Source: DATDRS01 sp035291605
GTDB taxonomy: Bacteria; Chloroflexota; Anaerolineae; Anaerolineales; UBA6663
Assembly (NCBI GenBank): GCA_035291605.1
Contig: DATDRS010000222.1
Span: forward strand, 1 to 18,107
Reading direction: 5' to 3'
Length of the DNA: 18,107 nt
The notes under the pieces were generated by a model. The model was given only the letters and a program-made list of their open reading frames with translations. It searched no databases and was not told where the DNA came from. Below, in pieces: positions 1 to 7,551 of the stretch. A program made the translations under genes and the position numbers. The first letter of the stretch is position 1. Every line of letters starts with the position of its first letter.

Positions 1-1205
1 TGTGGGGCCGAAATGCCTTTTACACTGCCAAGTTGAAAGCCGCCGGGATTGAGCCGGGCGGCATTCGTTCGCTCGACGACTTCGCGCGTCTACCTGTGAC
101 CACCAAATACGAGTTGATGGCCGATCAGGCCGCGCATCCGCCGTTTGGCGCAAATCTCACCTATCCGCTGGAGGCCTACGTGCGTTACCATCAGACCTCC
201 GGCACGACCGGCGGCGCGCCCCTGCGTGTTCTGGACACTGAAGCGAGTTGGGATTGGTGGGGCCGGTGCTGGGCCTACGTCCTCTCCGGCGCGGGGCTGA
301 CGGCGGGCGACCGGCTGTTCAGCGCGTTTTCGTTCGGGCCGTTCATCGGTTTCTGGGCGGCGGTGGAAGGGGCGCGCAAGATTGGGGCGATGATGATCCC
401 GGGTGGCGGGCGCGATTCGCTTCAGCGCCTGGAGTTGATGCGCGAGACGGGGACGACCGCGTTGTGCTGCACGCCGACGTATGCGCTGAGATTGGCGGAA
501 GTGGCGCGTGAGAGCGATTTCGATATGCGCATGCTGACCGTGCGCGCCACGGTCCACGCGGGAGAGCCGGGGGCCAACGTTCCGGCCACCAAGCGGCGGA
601 TCGAGGAAGCCTGGGGCGCGAAGTGCTACGACCACGCCGGCGCCTCGGAGGTCGGCGCGCATTCCTTTGAGTGTGAGGCGCAGCCTGGCGGCTCGCATGT
701 CATCGAGAGCGAGTTCATTGTCGAGGTCCTGAATCCGCAAACGGGCGAGTCGGTTCCGCTGGGGCAACGCGGCGAGCTCGTCATCACGAATCTGGGGCGC
801 TTTGGTTTTCCCGTCATCCGCTATCGCACAGGAGACATGGTGGCGCTCAACACGGCGCCGTGCGCGTGCGGGCGAACCTTCGCCCGGTACGAGGGCGGCA
901 TCCTGGGCCGCGCGGATGATATGGTCACGGTGCGCGGCGTGAACGTCTTTCCCAGCGCCGTGGAAAATATCGTCCGTCGTTTCAAAGAAGTGGACGAATT
1001 CCGCGTCACGGTGCGCACGGTGCGCGAGATGGACGAGATGGACATTGAGGTGGAATTGGCCGACGGCGCCAACCCGGCCCTGGCAGCCGCCGTCGGGCAG
1101 GCGATTGATTCGGCGTTGTCGTTCCGGCCCAACGTCTCTCTCGTTCCGCGCGGGACACTGCCCCGCTTTGAATTGAAAGCCAGACGTTTCCACGTTCAGC
1201 GCTGA
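1..1205 (+). CDS. paaK: Phenylacetate-CoA ligase family protein (5' truncated by window)
   Basis: This adenylate-forming ligase would activate an aryl- or alkyl-acetic acid to its CoA thioester with ATP in the cytoplasm. The reading frame is open from base 3, before any start codon, and the residues encoded there (WGRNAFYTAKLKAAGI) match the N-terminal part of PaaK proteins, so the real start lies upstream. A TTG at 33 could start translation but would cut into the domain. Visible motifs are the P-loop QTSGTTGG, the HAGASEVG segment, YRTGDM, a CACGR turn, and GRADDMVTVRGVNVFPS before the C-terminal ACT-like lid domain. The family is usually about 430 residues, so perhaps 40 are missing. A terminator follows, separating it from the amine-type operon, while PaaX is coded 15 kb downstream. 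Exact acid substrate cannot be read from sequence; phenylacetate or indoleacetate are the natural candidates. Confidence 0.9.
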   Translation, partial: WGRNAFYTAKLKAAGIEPGGIRSLDDFARLPVTTKYELMADQAAHPPFGANLTYPLEAYVRYHQTSGTTGGAPLRVLDTEASWDWWGRCWAYVLSGAGLTAGDRLFSAFSFGPFIGFWAAVEGARKIGAMMIPGGGRDSLQRLELMRETGTTALCCTPTYALRLAEVARESDFDMRMLTVRATVHAGEPGANVPATKRRIEEAWGAKCYDHAGASEVGAHSFECEAQPGGSHVIESEFIVEVLNPQTGESVPLGQRGELVITNLGRFGFPVIRYRTGDMVALNTAPCACGRTFARYEGGILGRADDMVTVRGVNVFPSAVENIVRRFKEVDEFRVTVRTVREMDEMDIEVELADGANPALAAAVGQAIDSALSFRPNVSLVPRGTLPRFELKARRFHVQR

Positions 1206-1328
1206 TCCGGCCGCCTTATGTAAGAAAGGCTTTTGGGCGTGAACCTACCCCGGTGGTGTATGCCATTCGCGACAAAATACACAGCAACCTTCTGCTGAGG
1301 CCCGGTTTCTGTACGGCTCTGCTGGTTT

Positions 1329-1367
1329 AGACCTGCCGGGTGAATGAATCCTGGCAGGTCTTTTATT
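1329..1367 (+). terminator. Rho-independent terminator after the CoA ligase gene
   Basis: A 12-bp stem (AGACCTGCCGGG at 1329-1340 with CCTGGCAGGTCT at 1350-1361, one G-U pair) encloses a 9-base loop and runs straight into TTTTATT. This is a textbook intrinsic terminator on the + strand. It makes the ligase gene the last gene of an upstream operon and the glutamine-synthetase homologue the first gene of a new one. Confidence 0.85.
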
Positions 1368-1389
1368 GGGCAACCCCTAGCTGACAGGG

Positions 1390-1418
1390 AGAAATTTGGG
1401 AGACGCGCCCCCTACAAT
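1390..1418 (+). promoter_or_regulatory. Candidate promoter of the 13-gene operon
   Basis: TACAAT at 1413-1418 is a good -10 box lying about 35 bases before the preferred start codon. No convincing -35 box is found at the right distance; AGAAAT at 1390-1395 would give a 17-base spacer but matches poorly, so the promoter may need an activator or another sigma factor. The location just after a terminator and before a long co-directional gene run supports it. Confidence 0.4.
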
Positions 1419-1453
1419 CTATTCCATCAAGCTGCCCCCATGGAGTGCTTCCC

Positions 1454-2812
1454 ATGACTGCCCAAGAGTCATCCCCTATTGTCGAACCCATCCTTCGCCA
1501 GATCGAAGCGGCTCACATCCACACCGTCAAAATTGAATTCCCAGATTTTTATGGGATCGCGCGGGCGAAAGCCGTGCCGGCTCGCCACTTCCCGCACGTC
1601 GTTGAGCACGGCCTACAGTTTGCGTTTCCCACGTTTGCGTTGGACCTGGCCGGGAACCCGGCTTCCGGCACGGGCACGGCGGAGGAGACCGGCTATGCCG
1701 ATATGACAGCCATGCCCGACCTCAGCACATTCACCGTCTTGCCGTGGGAGCCAAACACGGCAGCGGTCATTGCCGACCTGTATTACAAGGGCGAGCCGGT
1801 GGCGCTCGCGCCGCGCCACATCCTTAAGCGCATCGTCGCCGAGTTCGAAAAGCGCAGCATGACGCCCATCGTCGGCAGCGAACTGGAATTCTACCTGCTC
1901 AAGCGCGATAACGGCTCATGGCAGACTTATTCCGATAAGCCGAGCATGGTGTACACGTGGAATACGACGATTGACCCCGACGGCATCACCCGCAAGATCT
2001 ACAGCGCGGTGGAAGAGATGGGCCATCGCGCGCTAGCCGTGGCCCATGAGTTTTTTCCGGGCCAGTTCGAGATTAACCTCGACCACGGCGAGGCGCTGGA
2101 CATGGCCGACCGCACCTTCTTCTTCAAGCAGGCGGTCAAAGAGGTCGCCTGGCAGAACGGCCTGATGGCTACGTTCATGGCCAAGCCTCGCTCCGACCTC
2201 GGCGGCAGCGGTTATCACCTCCACCTCAGCCTGGCCGATCCGGCCACCCGCGCCAACCTGTTTTACGACGCGCGGACTCCCGACCGCCTCTCGCCGCTCG
2301 CATGCCACTTCATCGGGGGGCAGATGGAGCATGCGCGCGGCCTGACTGCCATCTTTGCGCCCACGGTCAACTCCTACAAACGTTACGTGCCCGGCGCGTT
2401 TGCGCCTTATTACGTCCTGTGGGGCTACGACAACCGCACTTGCTATGTGCGCATCCCGCCGGAGCGCAAGGGCGGCACGCGCGTGGAAAACCGCACGCCT
2501 GACGGCGTGGCGAACCCGTATCTCGTCTTCGCCGCTGCGTTGGCTGCCGGATTGGACGGCATTGATCGCAGCCTTGACCCGGGCGCGCCATATGAGGGCG
2601 ACGCCTACATGACCGCCGATCCTTCGCGCACGCCGGTCGTCCCCCAGTATCTGCATGAGGCCATCACGGCGCTGGAGGCGGATGAGTTTCTCTCGACAAT
2701 GATGGGACCCGATTTTGTCAAAGCCTTTGGCGCCGTCAAGCGCCTGGAGGCCCAGCGCTTCCGCGCGCACGTCACCGATTGGGAGTTCAACGAGTACGCG
2801 TTCCATTTGTGA
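1454..2812 (+). CDS. Glutamine synthetase family protein, GlnT/GmaS-like (gamma-glutamylamide synthetase candidate)
   Basis: A 452-residue ATP-dependent ligase of the glutamine synthetase fold. Family members join glutamate to ammonia or to an amine. Visible signatures are the metal-binding GSELEF near residue 143, GQFEINLDHGEAL with the glutamate near 206, ATFMAKP followed by GSGYHLHLS, NSYKRYVPG near 306, the RIPPERKGG arginine segment, and a C-terminal AHVTDWEFNEY. Overall it resembles the GlnT / gamma-glutamylmethylamide synthetase branch rather than housekeeping GlnA. I chose ATG 1454 because GGAG at 1442-1445 is 8 bases upstream; a GTG at 1445 is in frame but overlaps that site. It heads the operon, next to an amine/amino-acid permease and N-methylglutamate-synthase-like genes, so gamma-glutamylation of an imported amine is the likely role. 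Ordinary glutamine synthesis feeding the glutamate synthases downstream is the main alternative. Confidence 0.9.
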   Translation: MTAQESSPIVEPILRQIEAAHIHTVKIEFPDFYGIARAKAVPARHFPHVVEHGLQFAFPTFALDLAGNPASGTGTAEETGYADMTAMPDLSTFTVLPWEPNTAAVIADLYYKGEPVALAPRHILKRIVAEFEKRSMTPIVGSELEFYLLKRDNGSWQTYSDKPSMVYTWNTTIDPDGITRKIYSAVEEMGHRALAVAHEFFPGQFEINLDHGEALDMADRTFFFKQAVKEVAWQNGLMATFMAKPRSDLGGSGYHLHLSLADPATRANLFYDARTPDRLSPLACHFIGGQMEHARGLTAIFAPTVNSYKRYVPGAFAPYYVLWGYDNRTCYVRIPPERKGGTRVENRTPDGVANPYLVFAAALAAGLDGIDRSLDPGAPYEGDAYMTADPSRTPVVPQYLHEAITALEADEFLSTMMGPDFVKAFGAVKRLEAQRFRAHVTDWEFNEYAFHL

Positions 2813-2826
2813 CCACGGAGGACGCC

Positions 2827-2860
2827 GGGGCGAGTTTCACCCGTGGCAGCGGCTCGCCCC
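2827..2860 (+). repeat. Intergenic hairpin between synthetase and permease genes
   Basis: GGGGCGAG at 2827-2834 pairs perfectly with CTCGCCCC at 2853-2860 around an 18-base loop. An alternative pairing joins CCACGG at 2814-2819 with CCGTGG at 2841-2846. No T-run follows, so it is more likely an mRNA-stability or partial-attenuation element than a terminator. Confidence 0.5.
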
Positions 2861-2892
2861 AGCGCCCCCATTAGAACAGAGAGGAGGAGACT

Positions 2893-4395
2893 ATGTCTAC
2901 CGAAACCCACAATCAACTCAAGAAAAATGTCCTCAGCACCTGGGATGTCGTCTCGCAGTCCCTGGCCTTTCTTGGCCCGGTGATGAGCATGGCATTCCTG
3001 ACCGGTTACATCGCCATCGCCGCCGGGGCGGCCGTGCCGCTGGCCGTATTCCTCGGCGGCCTGACGATGGTCGCCCTGGGCTATGTGGTGGCGCAGTTCG
3101 CCAGCCGCGTGCATGCGGCGGGGGCCATCTACAACTACGCCGCCAAAGCCTTCGGACCGGAGACGGGCTTCATGGGCGGCTGGGTGTACCTGTTTGCCGT
3201 GCTGTGCCTCACCATTGCCATCATCGCCGGGGTGGCGGGCTGGACCACCGAAATCCTGATGATGGTCGGCGCCCTGCAAGCGCCGATTCCTTACCTGTGG
3301 CTGGGCGTGGCCGTCGTGGAGTGCGCCGTCCTGTTCCTGCTCTCTTACTTCGACGTCCGCATTTCCACCCGGACACAGTTGTGGCTGGTGTTCAGCTCAG
3401 TCACGCTGGTGGTCCTGATCGCGGCCTACGTCATCCTCAAGGGAGGCGCTGCCGGGCATAGCTTCGTTCCATTCTCGCTCTCGGCGGCCGGCGGCGTCCA
3501 GGGCCTCGCCTTTGGCATGATCTTCGCCATCCTCATGTACACCGGCTTTGAGTCGGCGGCGGTGTTGGCCGAAGAGACGGTTGACCCCCGGCGCTCGATG
3601 CCTCTGGCCATTGTGGGGACGGTGGCGGCGGCGGTGCTGCTCTACATCTTCGTCACCTATGCCTACGCCATCGGCTTTGGCGTTGCCGACCCCAGCCTGT
3701 GGCAGGATCCCAACAGTCCGGCTTTATTCAGCATCGCCGGGATGTACGGCGGCGACTGGCTGGTGGCGCTCGTGTTCCTGGCCGCGATTGTGGATGGCTT
3801 CGCGGTGGCGTTGGGCTGTCTCACCACCTCAGCCCGCGTCACTTACGCCATCGCGCGCGACGGCGCGCTGCCGCGCATCCTCTCGCGCACCCATCCCACA
3901 CACAAGACGCCCCACATCGCCAACGGCGTAGTGTTGGGGCTGTCGCTCCTTGCCGCGCTGGTCTTCGCGCTGACCTTTCCGCCCGCCGCTGGCGCGCCAG
4001 CGGCGTACACCATCGAGTTCGGCTACCTGGCCGGGATTGGCGCGATCTCGATCGAGGTGATCTACGTCTTCGTCTCGATCGCCGCCATCGTGTGGTTCCG
4101 CCGTGAATTGGGCAAAGAGTATTCTTGGTTGAAGCATCTGCTCGTGCCCCTTGTCGCTATCGTCGGGTCGGGCGCAGCGCTGTATGGCTCGCTCATCCCG
4201 CCGGAGGATCCGCTGCTCAAGACGATGCCTTACGTGGCAGCGGGCTGGATCGGCTTTGGCCTGCTGTACATCGTTTTCCTGCGCGCCTCGCGGCCTGGCC
4301 TCGTGGCGCAGATTGGCCGCGACCTGGGCAGGCTGGACGTGCCTGAGCCGGTAGATGTCCGCTTCCAGCACGATGCGGGCACAGCCTCAGACTGA
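2893..4395 (+). CDS. APC superfamily amino acid/amine permease
   Basis: A 500-residue polytopic inner-membrane transporter of the amino acid-polyamine-organocation superfamily. It has about twelve hydrophobic segments, starting with SLAFLGPVMSMAFLTGYIA near residue 24, and carries the usual EETVDPRRSMPLAI loop after the sixth to seventh segment and the TSARVTYAIARDGALP motif that follows TM8 in many members. The length is normal for the family. ATG 2893 is preceded by GAGGAGGAGA, a strong ribosome binding site. It lies 80 bases after the synthetase and before the glutamate-synthase-like sets, so it most plausibly imports the amine or amino acid that the operon degrades. Substrate specificity cannot be deduced from the sequence. 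Confidence 0.9.
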   Translation: MSTETHNQLKKNVLSTWDVVSQSLAFLGPVMSMAFLTGYIAIAAGAAVPLAVFLGGLTMVALGYVVAQFASRVHAAGAIYNYAAKAFGPETGFMGGWVYLFAVLCLTIAIIAGVAGWTTEILMMVGALQAPIPYLWLGVAVVECAVLFLLSYFDVRISTRTQLWLVFSSVTLVVLIAAYVILKGGAAGHSFVPFSLSAAGGVQGLAFGMIFAILMYTGFESAAVLAEETVDPRRSMPLAIVGTVAAAVLLYIFVTYAYAIGFGVADPSLWQDPNSPALFSIAGMYGGDWLVALVFLAAIVDGFAVALGCLTTSARVTYAIARDGALPRILSRTHPTHKTPHIANGVVLGLSLLAALVFALTFPPAAGAPAAYTIEFGYLAGIGAISIEVIYVFVSIAAIVWFRRELGKEYSWLKHLLVPLVAIVGSGAALYGSLIPPEDPLLKTMPYVAAGWIGFGLLYIVFLRASRPGLVAQIGRDLGRLDVPEPVDVRFQHDAGTASD

Positions 4396-4410
4396 TGGAT
4401 GAAGGATAAG

Positions 4411-4466
4411 GGATGAAGGCGGAAGTGAAACGACTCTATCATTCCTCCTTCCACCTTCATCCTTTC
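4411..4466 (+). repeat. Intergenic imperfect palindrome after the permease
   Basis: GGATGAAGGCGGAAG at 4411-4425 pairs with CTTCCACCTTCATCC at 4448-4462 with one mismatch around a 22-base loop, followed by TTTCT. A second partial copy, GGATGAAGG at 4397-4405, precedes it directly after the stop codon. It could act as a weak terminator or attenuator; it looks like repeat-derived filler. Confidence 0.55.
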
Positions 4467-4478
4467 TAGGAGGCGTTC

Positions 4479-5387
4479 ATGTGTGGTCTGGCGGGCATCA
4501 TGGTCAGACAGGAGGCTGAGCTGGGCGAGGCCCTGTACCAGATGCTGTTCGAGATCCGGCACCGAGGCGGCGACGCCGCCGGCGCATCGCTCTACCTCGA
4601 TCAGCCCCGCGACCACACCGTGGCCCGGGTCTCGATGCTCGACCCGAGCGAAGATCTGCCGCGCCTGCGGAGGATCGTTAATGAGCACGCCGAGCTTGGC
4701 GTGTGCGACACCTACCGCACGAATTCGCCCTACACCATGGCGCGCCTCACCCTGCAGGCTGAGGCCTCCGAGCTCACCCGGCTGTACCGCGACATCAACG
4801 CCGAGCCGAACTTGTGTGTTCACAGTCTTAGCGACCGGATGGATATGATTAAAGATGTGGGCACCGCCGAGGCGCTGGCCGAGTTCGGCCACCTGCGCGC
4901 AGTCCGCGCCCGCCACGCCCTGGGCCATACGCGGCTGGCGACGGAGAGCATTGACAATCTCAACTTCGCCCACCCCTTCAGCTCTGATCTTTATCCTGAG
5001 TTGACCGTAGTGCATAACGGCCAGCTGACGAATTACTTCAGGCTGCGCCGCCGATTGGAGGCGAAAGGCGTTCGCTGCAAGACGTTCAATGACTCTGAAA
5101 TCATCGCTCATTATCTTGCGCACAAGATCAAGCGCGAGGGGCGGACGTTCGAAGAGGCCTTGCAGGCGTCGCTCGGCGACTTTGACGGCGTGTTCAGTTA
5201 TCTAGCCGCCACCGAAACGCAGATCGGCGCCGCGCGTGACCGGCTGGGGATCAAGCCCATCCTTTACTATCAAGACAACCGCCTGCTGTTACTTGGCTCC
5301 GAGCAGGTATCCTTCGAGGCCGTTGACCCGGGAATTTACGCGACGGAAATGTTGCCGGGGGAGGTGCGTGTATGGTCGAAGAATTAG
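4479..5387 (+). CDS. Class II glutamine amidotransferase subunit, set 1 (GlxB/MgsA-like)
   Basis: A 302-residue N-terminal-nucleophile glutaminase of the kind found as a separate subunit in split glutamate synthases and N-methylglutamate synthase. It starts MCGLAGIM, so Cys2 becomes the catalytic nucleophile once Met is removed. Further family motifs are RHRGGDAAG, GHTRLATES, AHPF, VVHNGQLTNY, NDSEIIAHY and DGVFSYL, i.e. the complete glutaminase pocket. It releases ammonia, or in the Mgs reaction hydrolyses or transfers the gamma-glutamyl group, and passes it to the FMN subunit. A strong TAGGAGG at 4467-4473 precedes the start. The gene overlaps the GXGXG gene by 16 bases, which implies translational coupling and complex formation. 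A second, diverged copy lies at 7552. Confidence 0.9.
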   Translation: MCGLAGIMVRQEAELGEALYQMLFEIRHRGGDAAGASLYLDQPRDHTVARVSMLDPSEDLPRLRRIVNEHAELGVCDTYRTNSPYTMARLTLQAEASELTRLYRDINAEPNLCVHSLSDRMDMIKDVGTAEALAEFGHLRAVRARHALGHTRLATESIDNLNFAHPFSSDLYPELTVVHNGQLTNYFRLRRRLEAKGVRCKTFNDSEIIAHYLAHKIKREGRTFEEALQASLGDFDGVFSYLAATETQIGAARDRLGIKPILYYQDNRLLLLGSEQVSFEAVDPGIYATEMLPGEVRVWSKN

Positions 5388-6076
5388 ACCTTGAGCAAAT
5401 CGGCGAGAAAGACTTGAATGCACGGCTGCAGGCCCTGGCCGGCCGCGGCGGCAAAGTCATCCTGCGCAATACACACGCCCGGCACAACATCGCCGTCAAC
5501 GTCAGCGGCGAGTTGACCATTGAGGTGCAGGGCAGCGCCGGGTTCTATTGTTGCGGTTTCATGAACGGCCCGACGGTCACGATCTCTGGTAACGTGGGCT
5601 GGTACGCAGCTGACAACATGCTCGGCGGGAAACTGCTAGTGCAGAACAATGCCGGGAGCAACCTTGCGCCTTCGATGATCGGGGGGCTGGTGGTGGTGCG
5701 TGGGTCAGCGGGCAGCCGCGTGGGCTACGGCCTTAAAGGGGGGACGGTGATCGTCGGCGGCGAGGTGGGGATGCTCACCGGCCAGCAGATGCTCGGCGGG
5801 CGCATCGTCCTCCTCGGTAAAGTCGGCGCGAACACCGGCGAATCGATGTATGGCGGCGTGATCTGCTACCGGCGCGGTCAGTTAGCCAGCGCGGGGAGCA
5901 ATATCCGCGTCCGCCCGCTGGAGGCCGCCGAGGCCGAGGATCTGGCCATGCTCTTCGCCGGCAACGATATCCAGTCCGACCCGGCCGAGTTTGAGTGCCT
6001 CGTCCCAAAGTCAGGCAAACAAAAATTCCAGTTGTTTAAACCCCATCTCACTGCGCGTGAGAAGGTGTCTTCATGA
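5372..6076 (+). CDS. GXGXG-domain glutamate synthase subunit, set 1 (GlxC/MgsB-like)
   Basis: A 234-residue protein equal to the C-terminal beta-helix domain of the glutamate synthase large chain. It is built of repeated G-x-x-G-x-x-x-x-G turns, for example GNVGWYAADNMLGG, GSAGSRVGYGLKGG, GEVGMLTGQQMLGG and GKVGANTGESMYGG. The helix has a structural role, spacing the amidotransferase from the FMN domain; no catalytic residues are expected. The C-terminal tail after about residue 185 (VRPLEAAEAEDL...) is typical of the stand-alone GlxC/MgsB form. It overlaps the amidotransferase gene by 16 bases and the next gene by 4 (ATGA), so the three proteins are made together. Confidence 0.9.
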   Translation: MVEELDLEQIGEKDLNARLQALAGRGGKVILRNTHARHNIAVNVSGELTIEVQGSAGFYCCGFMNGPTVTISGNVGWYAADNMLGGKLLVQNNAGSNLAPSMIGGLVVVRGSAGSRVGYGLKGGTVIVGGEVGMLTGQQMLGGRIVLLGKVGANTGESMYGGVICYRRGQLASAGSNIRVRPLEAAEAEDLAMLFAGNDIQSDPAEFECLVPKSGKQKFQLFKPHLTAREKVSS

Positions 6077-7479
6077 TCCTATGTGAGACTGCGCTATGCA
6101 CGGACTGCGCCAAGTGCATCAAGGCCTGCCCGACCGGCGCGCTGCGTTTTCCCAACGCCGTCGAGAATCCCGGGACGACGGTATCAGGCAGCAACGGCGC
6201 CGGCCCGACCGGGGCGCGCCTCACGGGTGGCGGGTGGAGTTCCTCCACCGTGCGCGAGATTCAGGAAAAGGCGCGTACGGGCAAGCATCTCATCCGAGGC
6301 TGCGGCACGACGCGCAAACTCCCTACTTTTGATGATCTCGCTCTGCTCTCGGCGGGCCTCTCGCGCATGCCAGTGGACACGTATCGGGAGGAGGCTGTCA
6401 CCCGGACCGTGCTGGGCGCCCGCCATGCCAGGAAGCCCCTCGTCATCGAGACGCCGATCATGGTCGCGCCCATGTCGTATGGGGCGCTGAGCAAGGAGGC
6501 CAAGATCGCGCTGGCGGCGGGGAGCGCGAAGGTCGGCACGGCGATGAACAACGGCGAAGGCGGCCTCCTGCCCGAAGAACGCGCGCACTCGTACCGGCAG
6601 ATCGTGCAGGTGTGCCCCAGCCGCTTCGCGTTTTCGCTCCGCAACCTCGACGAAGCCGACGCCATTGAACTGGTCTTCGGCATCGGCGCGAAGCCCGGAC
6701 TCTCCGGCCACCTCATGGCCGAGAAGATGACGGCCGAGATCGCCGCTTTCCGCGGCCTCCCGCCGGGCATTGACCTCGCCTCCCATCCGCGGCATGGCGA
6801 CATCTTCGGCGCGGATGATCTGGTCGTGAAACTCCAAGAGTTGCGCGAGATCACCGACTTCGAAAAACCCATCTTTCTCAAAGTCGGCGCCGGCCGTGTG
6901 TACGAGGACGTGAAAATCGCGGCCAAGGTCGGCGTGGACGGCGTGGTGATTGACGGGATGCAGGGCGGCACCGGGGCCGGGCCGAAGATCGCGATTGACC
7001 ACCTCGGCATGCCCACGTTGGCGGCGGTGGTGCAGGCCACCCGCGCGCTGGAAGACATGGGCGTGAAGGACGATGTGAGCCTGATCGTCTCCGGCGGCAT
7101 CCGCGACGGCGCCGATGTGGCGAAGGCGCTGGCCCTCGGCGCGGACGCGGTTTATGTGGGGACAGGCGCGATGGTGGCGATGGGCTGCACCGTGTGCCTC
7201 GAGTGCCACAAGGGCGAGTGCGAGTTCGGCATCGGGACGCAGAAACCGGAACTGCGCGCGCGCCTCAACGTCAAGCTCGCCGCGCACCGCGTCGCCAACT
7301 ACTTTACGGCGATGACCAATGAACTTGTGATCCTGGCGAAAGCGTGCGGCAAGAGCAACGTCCACAACCTCGAGCGTGAAGACCTGCGCGCCGTCACCCT
7401 CGAAGCCTGCGCGATGACGGGGATCCCCTTCATCGGCAGCGATTACACTTTTGGCGAGCCGTTCGGGTTCGTTGGCTGA
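6073..7479 (+). CDS. FMN-binding glutamate synthase core with N-terminal [4Fe-4S] ferredoxin domain, set 1 (GlxD/MgsC-like)
   Basis: A 468-residue catalytic subunit. Residues 1-25 carry a one-cluster ferredoxin motif with Cys9, Cys12, Cys15 and Cys19-Pro. After a glycine-rich linker, the glutamate-synthase TIM barrel begins near residue 55, with APMSYGALSKEAK, NNGEGG, GIGAKPG, DGMQGGTGAGP, the phosphate-binding SGGIRDGADVAKALALGADAV and SNVHNLE. The Fe-S loop is Cys372-x5-Cys378-x4-Cys383, the usual [3Fe-4S] spacing, with an added Cys375 in the middle. The built-in ferredoxin suggests that this copy uses reduced ferredoxin, as in true glutamate synthase (2-oxoglutarate plus ammonia to glutamate); that is inference. 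The paralogue at 9203 lacks this extension. Its start overlaps the preceding stop by 4 bases. Confidence 0.9.
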   Translation: MILCETALCTDCAKCIKACPTGALRFPNAVENPGTTVSGSNGAGPTGARLTGGGWSSSTVREIQEKARTGKHLIRGCGTTRKLPTFDDLALLSAGLSRMPVDTYREEAVTRTVLGARHARKPLVIETPIMVAPMSYGALSKEAKIALAAGSAKVGTAMNNGEGGLLPEERAHSYRQIVQVCPSRFAFSLRNLDEADAIELVFGIGAKPGLSGHLMAEKMTAEIAAFRGLPPGIDLASHPRHGDIFGADDLVVKLQELREITDFEKPIFLKVGAGRVYEDVKIAAKVGVDGVVIDGMQGGTGAGPKIAIDHLGMPTLAAVVQATRALEDMGVKDDVSLIVSGGIRDGADVAKALALGADAVYVGTGAMVAMGCTVCLECHKGECEFGIGTQKPELRARLNVKLAAHRVANYFTAMTNELVILAKACGKSNVHNLEREDLRAVTLEACAMTGIPFIGSDYTFGEPFGFVG

Positions 7480-7499
7480 TCGCGGGTGGCGAATAGACG

Positions 7500-7534
7500 A
7501 TCGCCGACGGCGTATGCCCCATGCGGTCGGCGAT
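7500..7534 (+). repeat. Hairpin between set 1 and set 2
   Basis: ATCGCCGAC at 7500-7508 pairs with GTCGGCGAT at 7526-7534, and inside it CGTATG at 7511-7516 pairs with CATGCG at 7520-7525 around a CCC loop, with only two unpaired G bases. This 15-bp hairpin lies 20 bases after the stop of set 1 and ends 5 bases before the GGGAGG site of the next gene. It has no T-run, so a stability or partial-attenuation role is more likely than full termination. Confidence 0.65.
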
Positions 7535-7551
7535 AAGCAGGGAGGTCGTTT

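Larger units (their letters stand above)
1206..1444. other. Intergenic region between ligase and operon
   Basis: About 240 bases without a gene. It contains the terminator at 1329-1367 and a candidate promoter near 1413. A small inverted repeat, GTGTAT at about 1256 and ATACAC at about 1277, sits before the terminator and has no obvious role. I see no RNA gene or recognisable riboswitch here. Confidence 0.6.

Noticed and set aside
33..1205. CoA ligase starting at the TTG at 33
   Set aside because: The frame is open upstream to the window edge and the earlier residues match the family, so the gene is truncated by the window rather than starting here.
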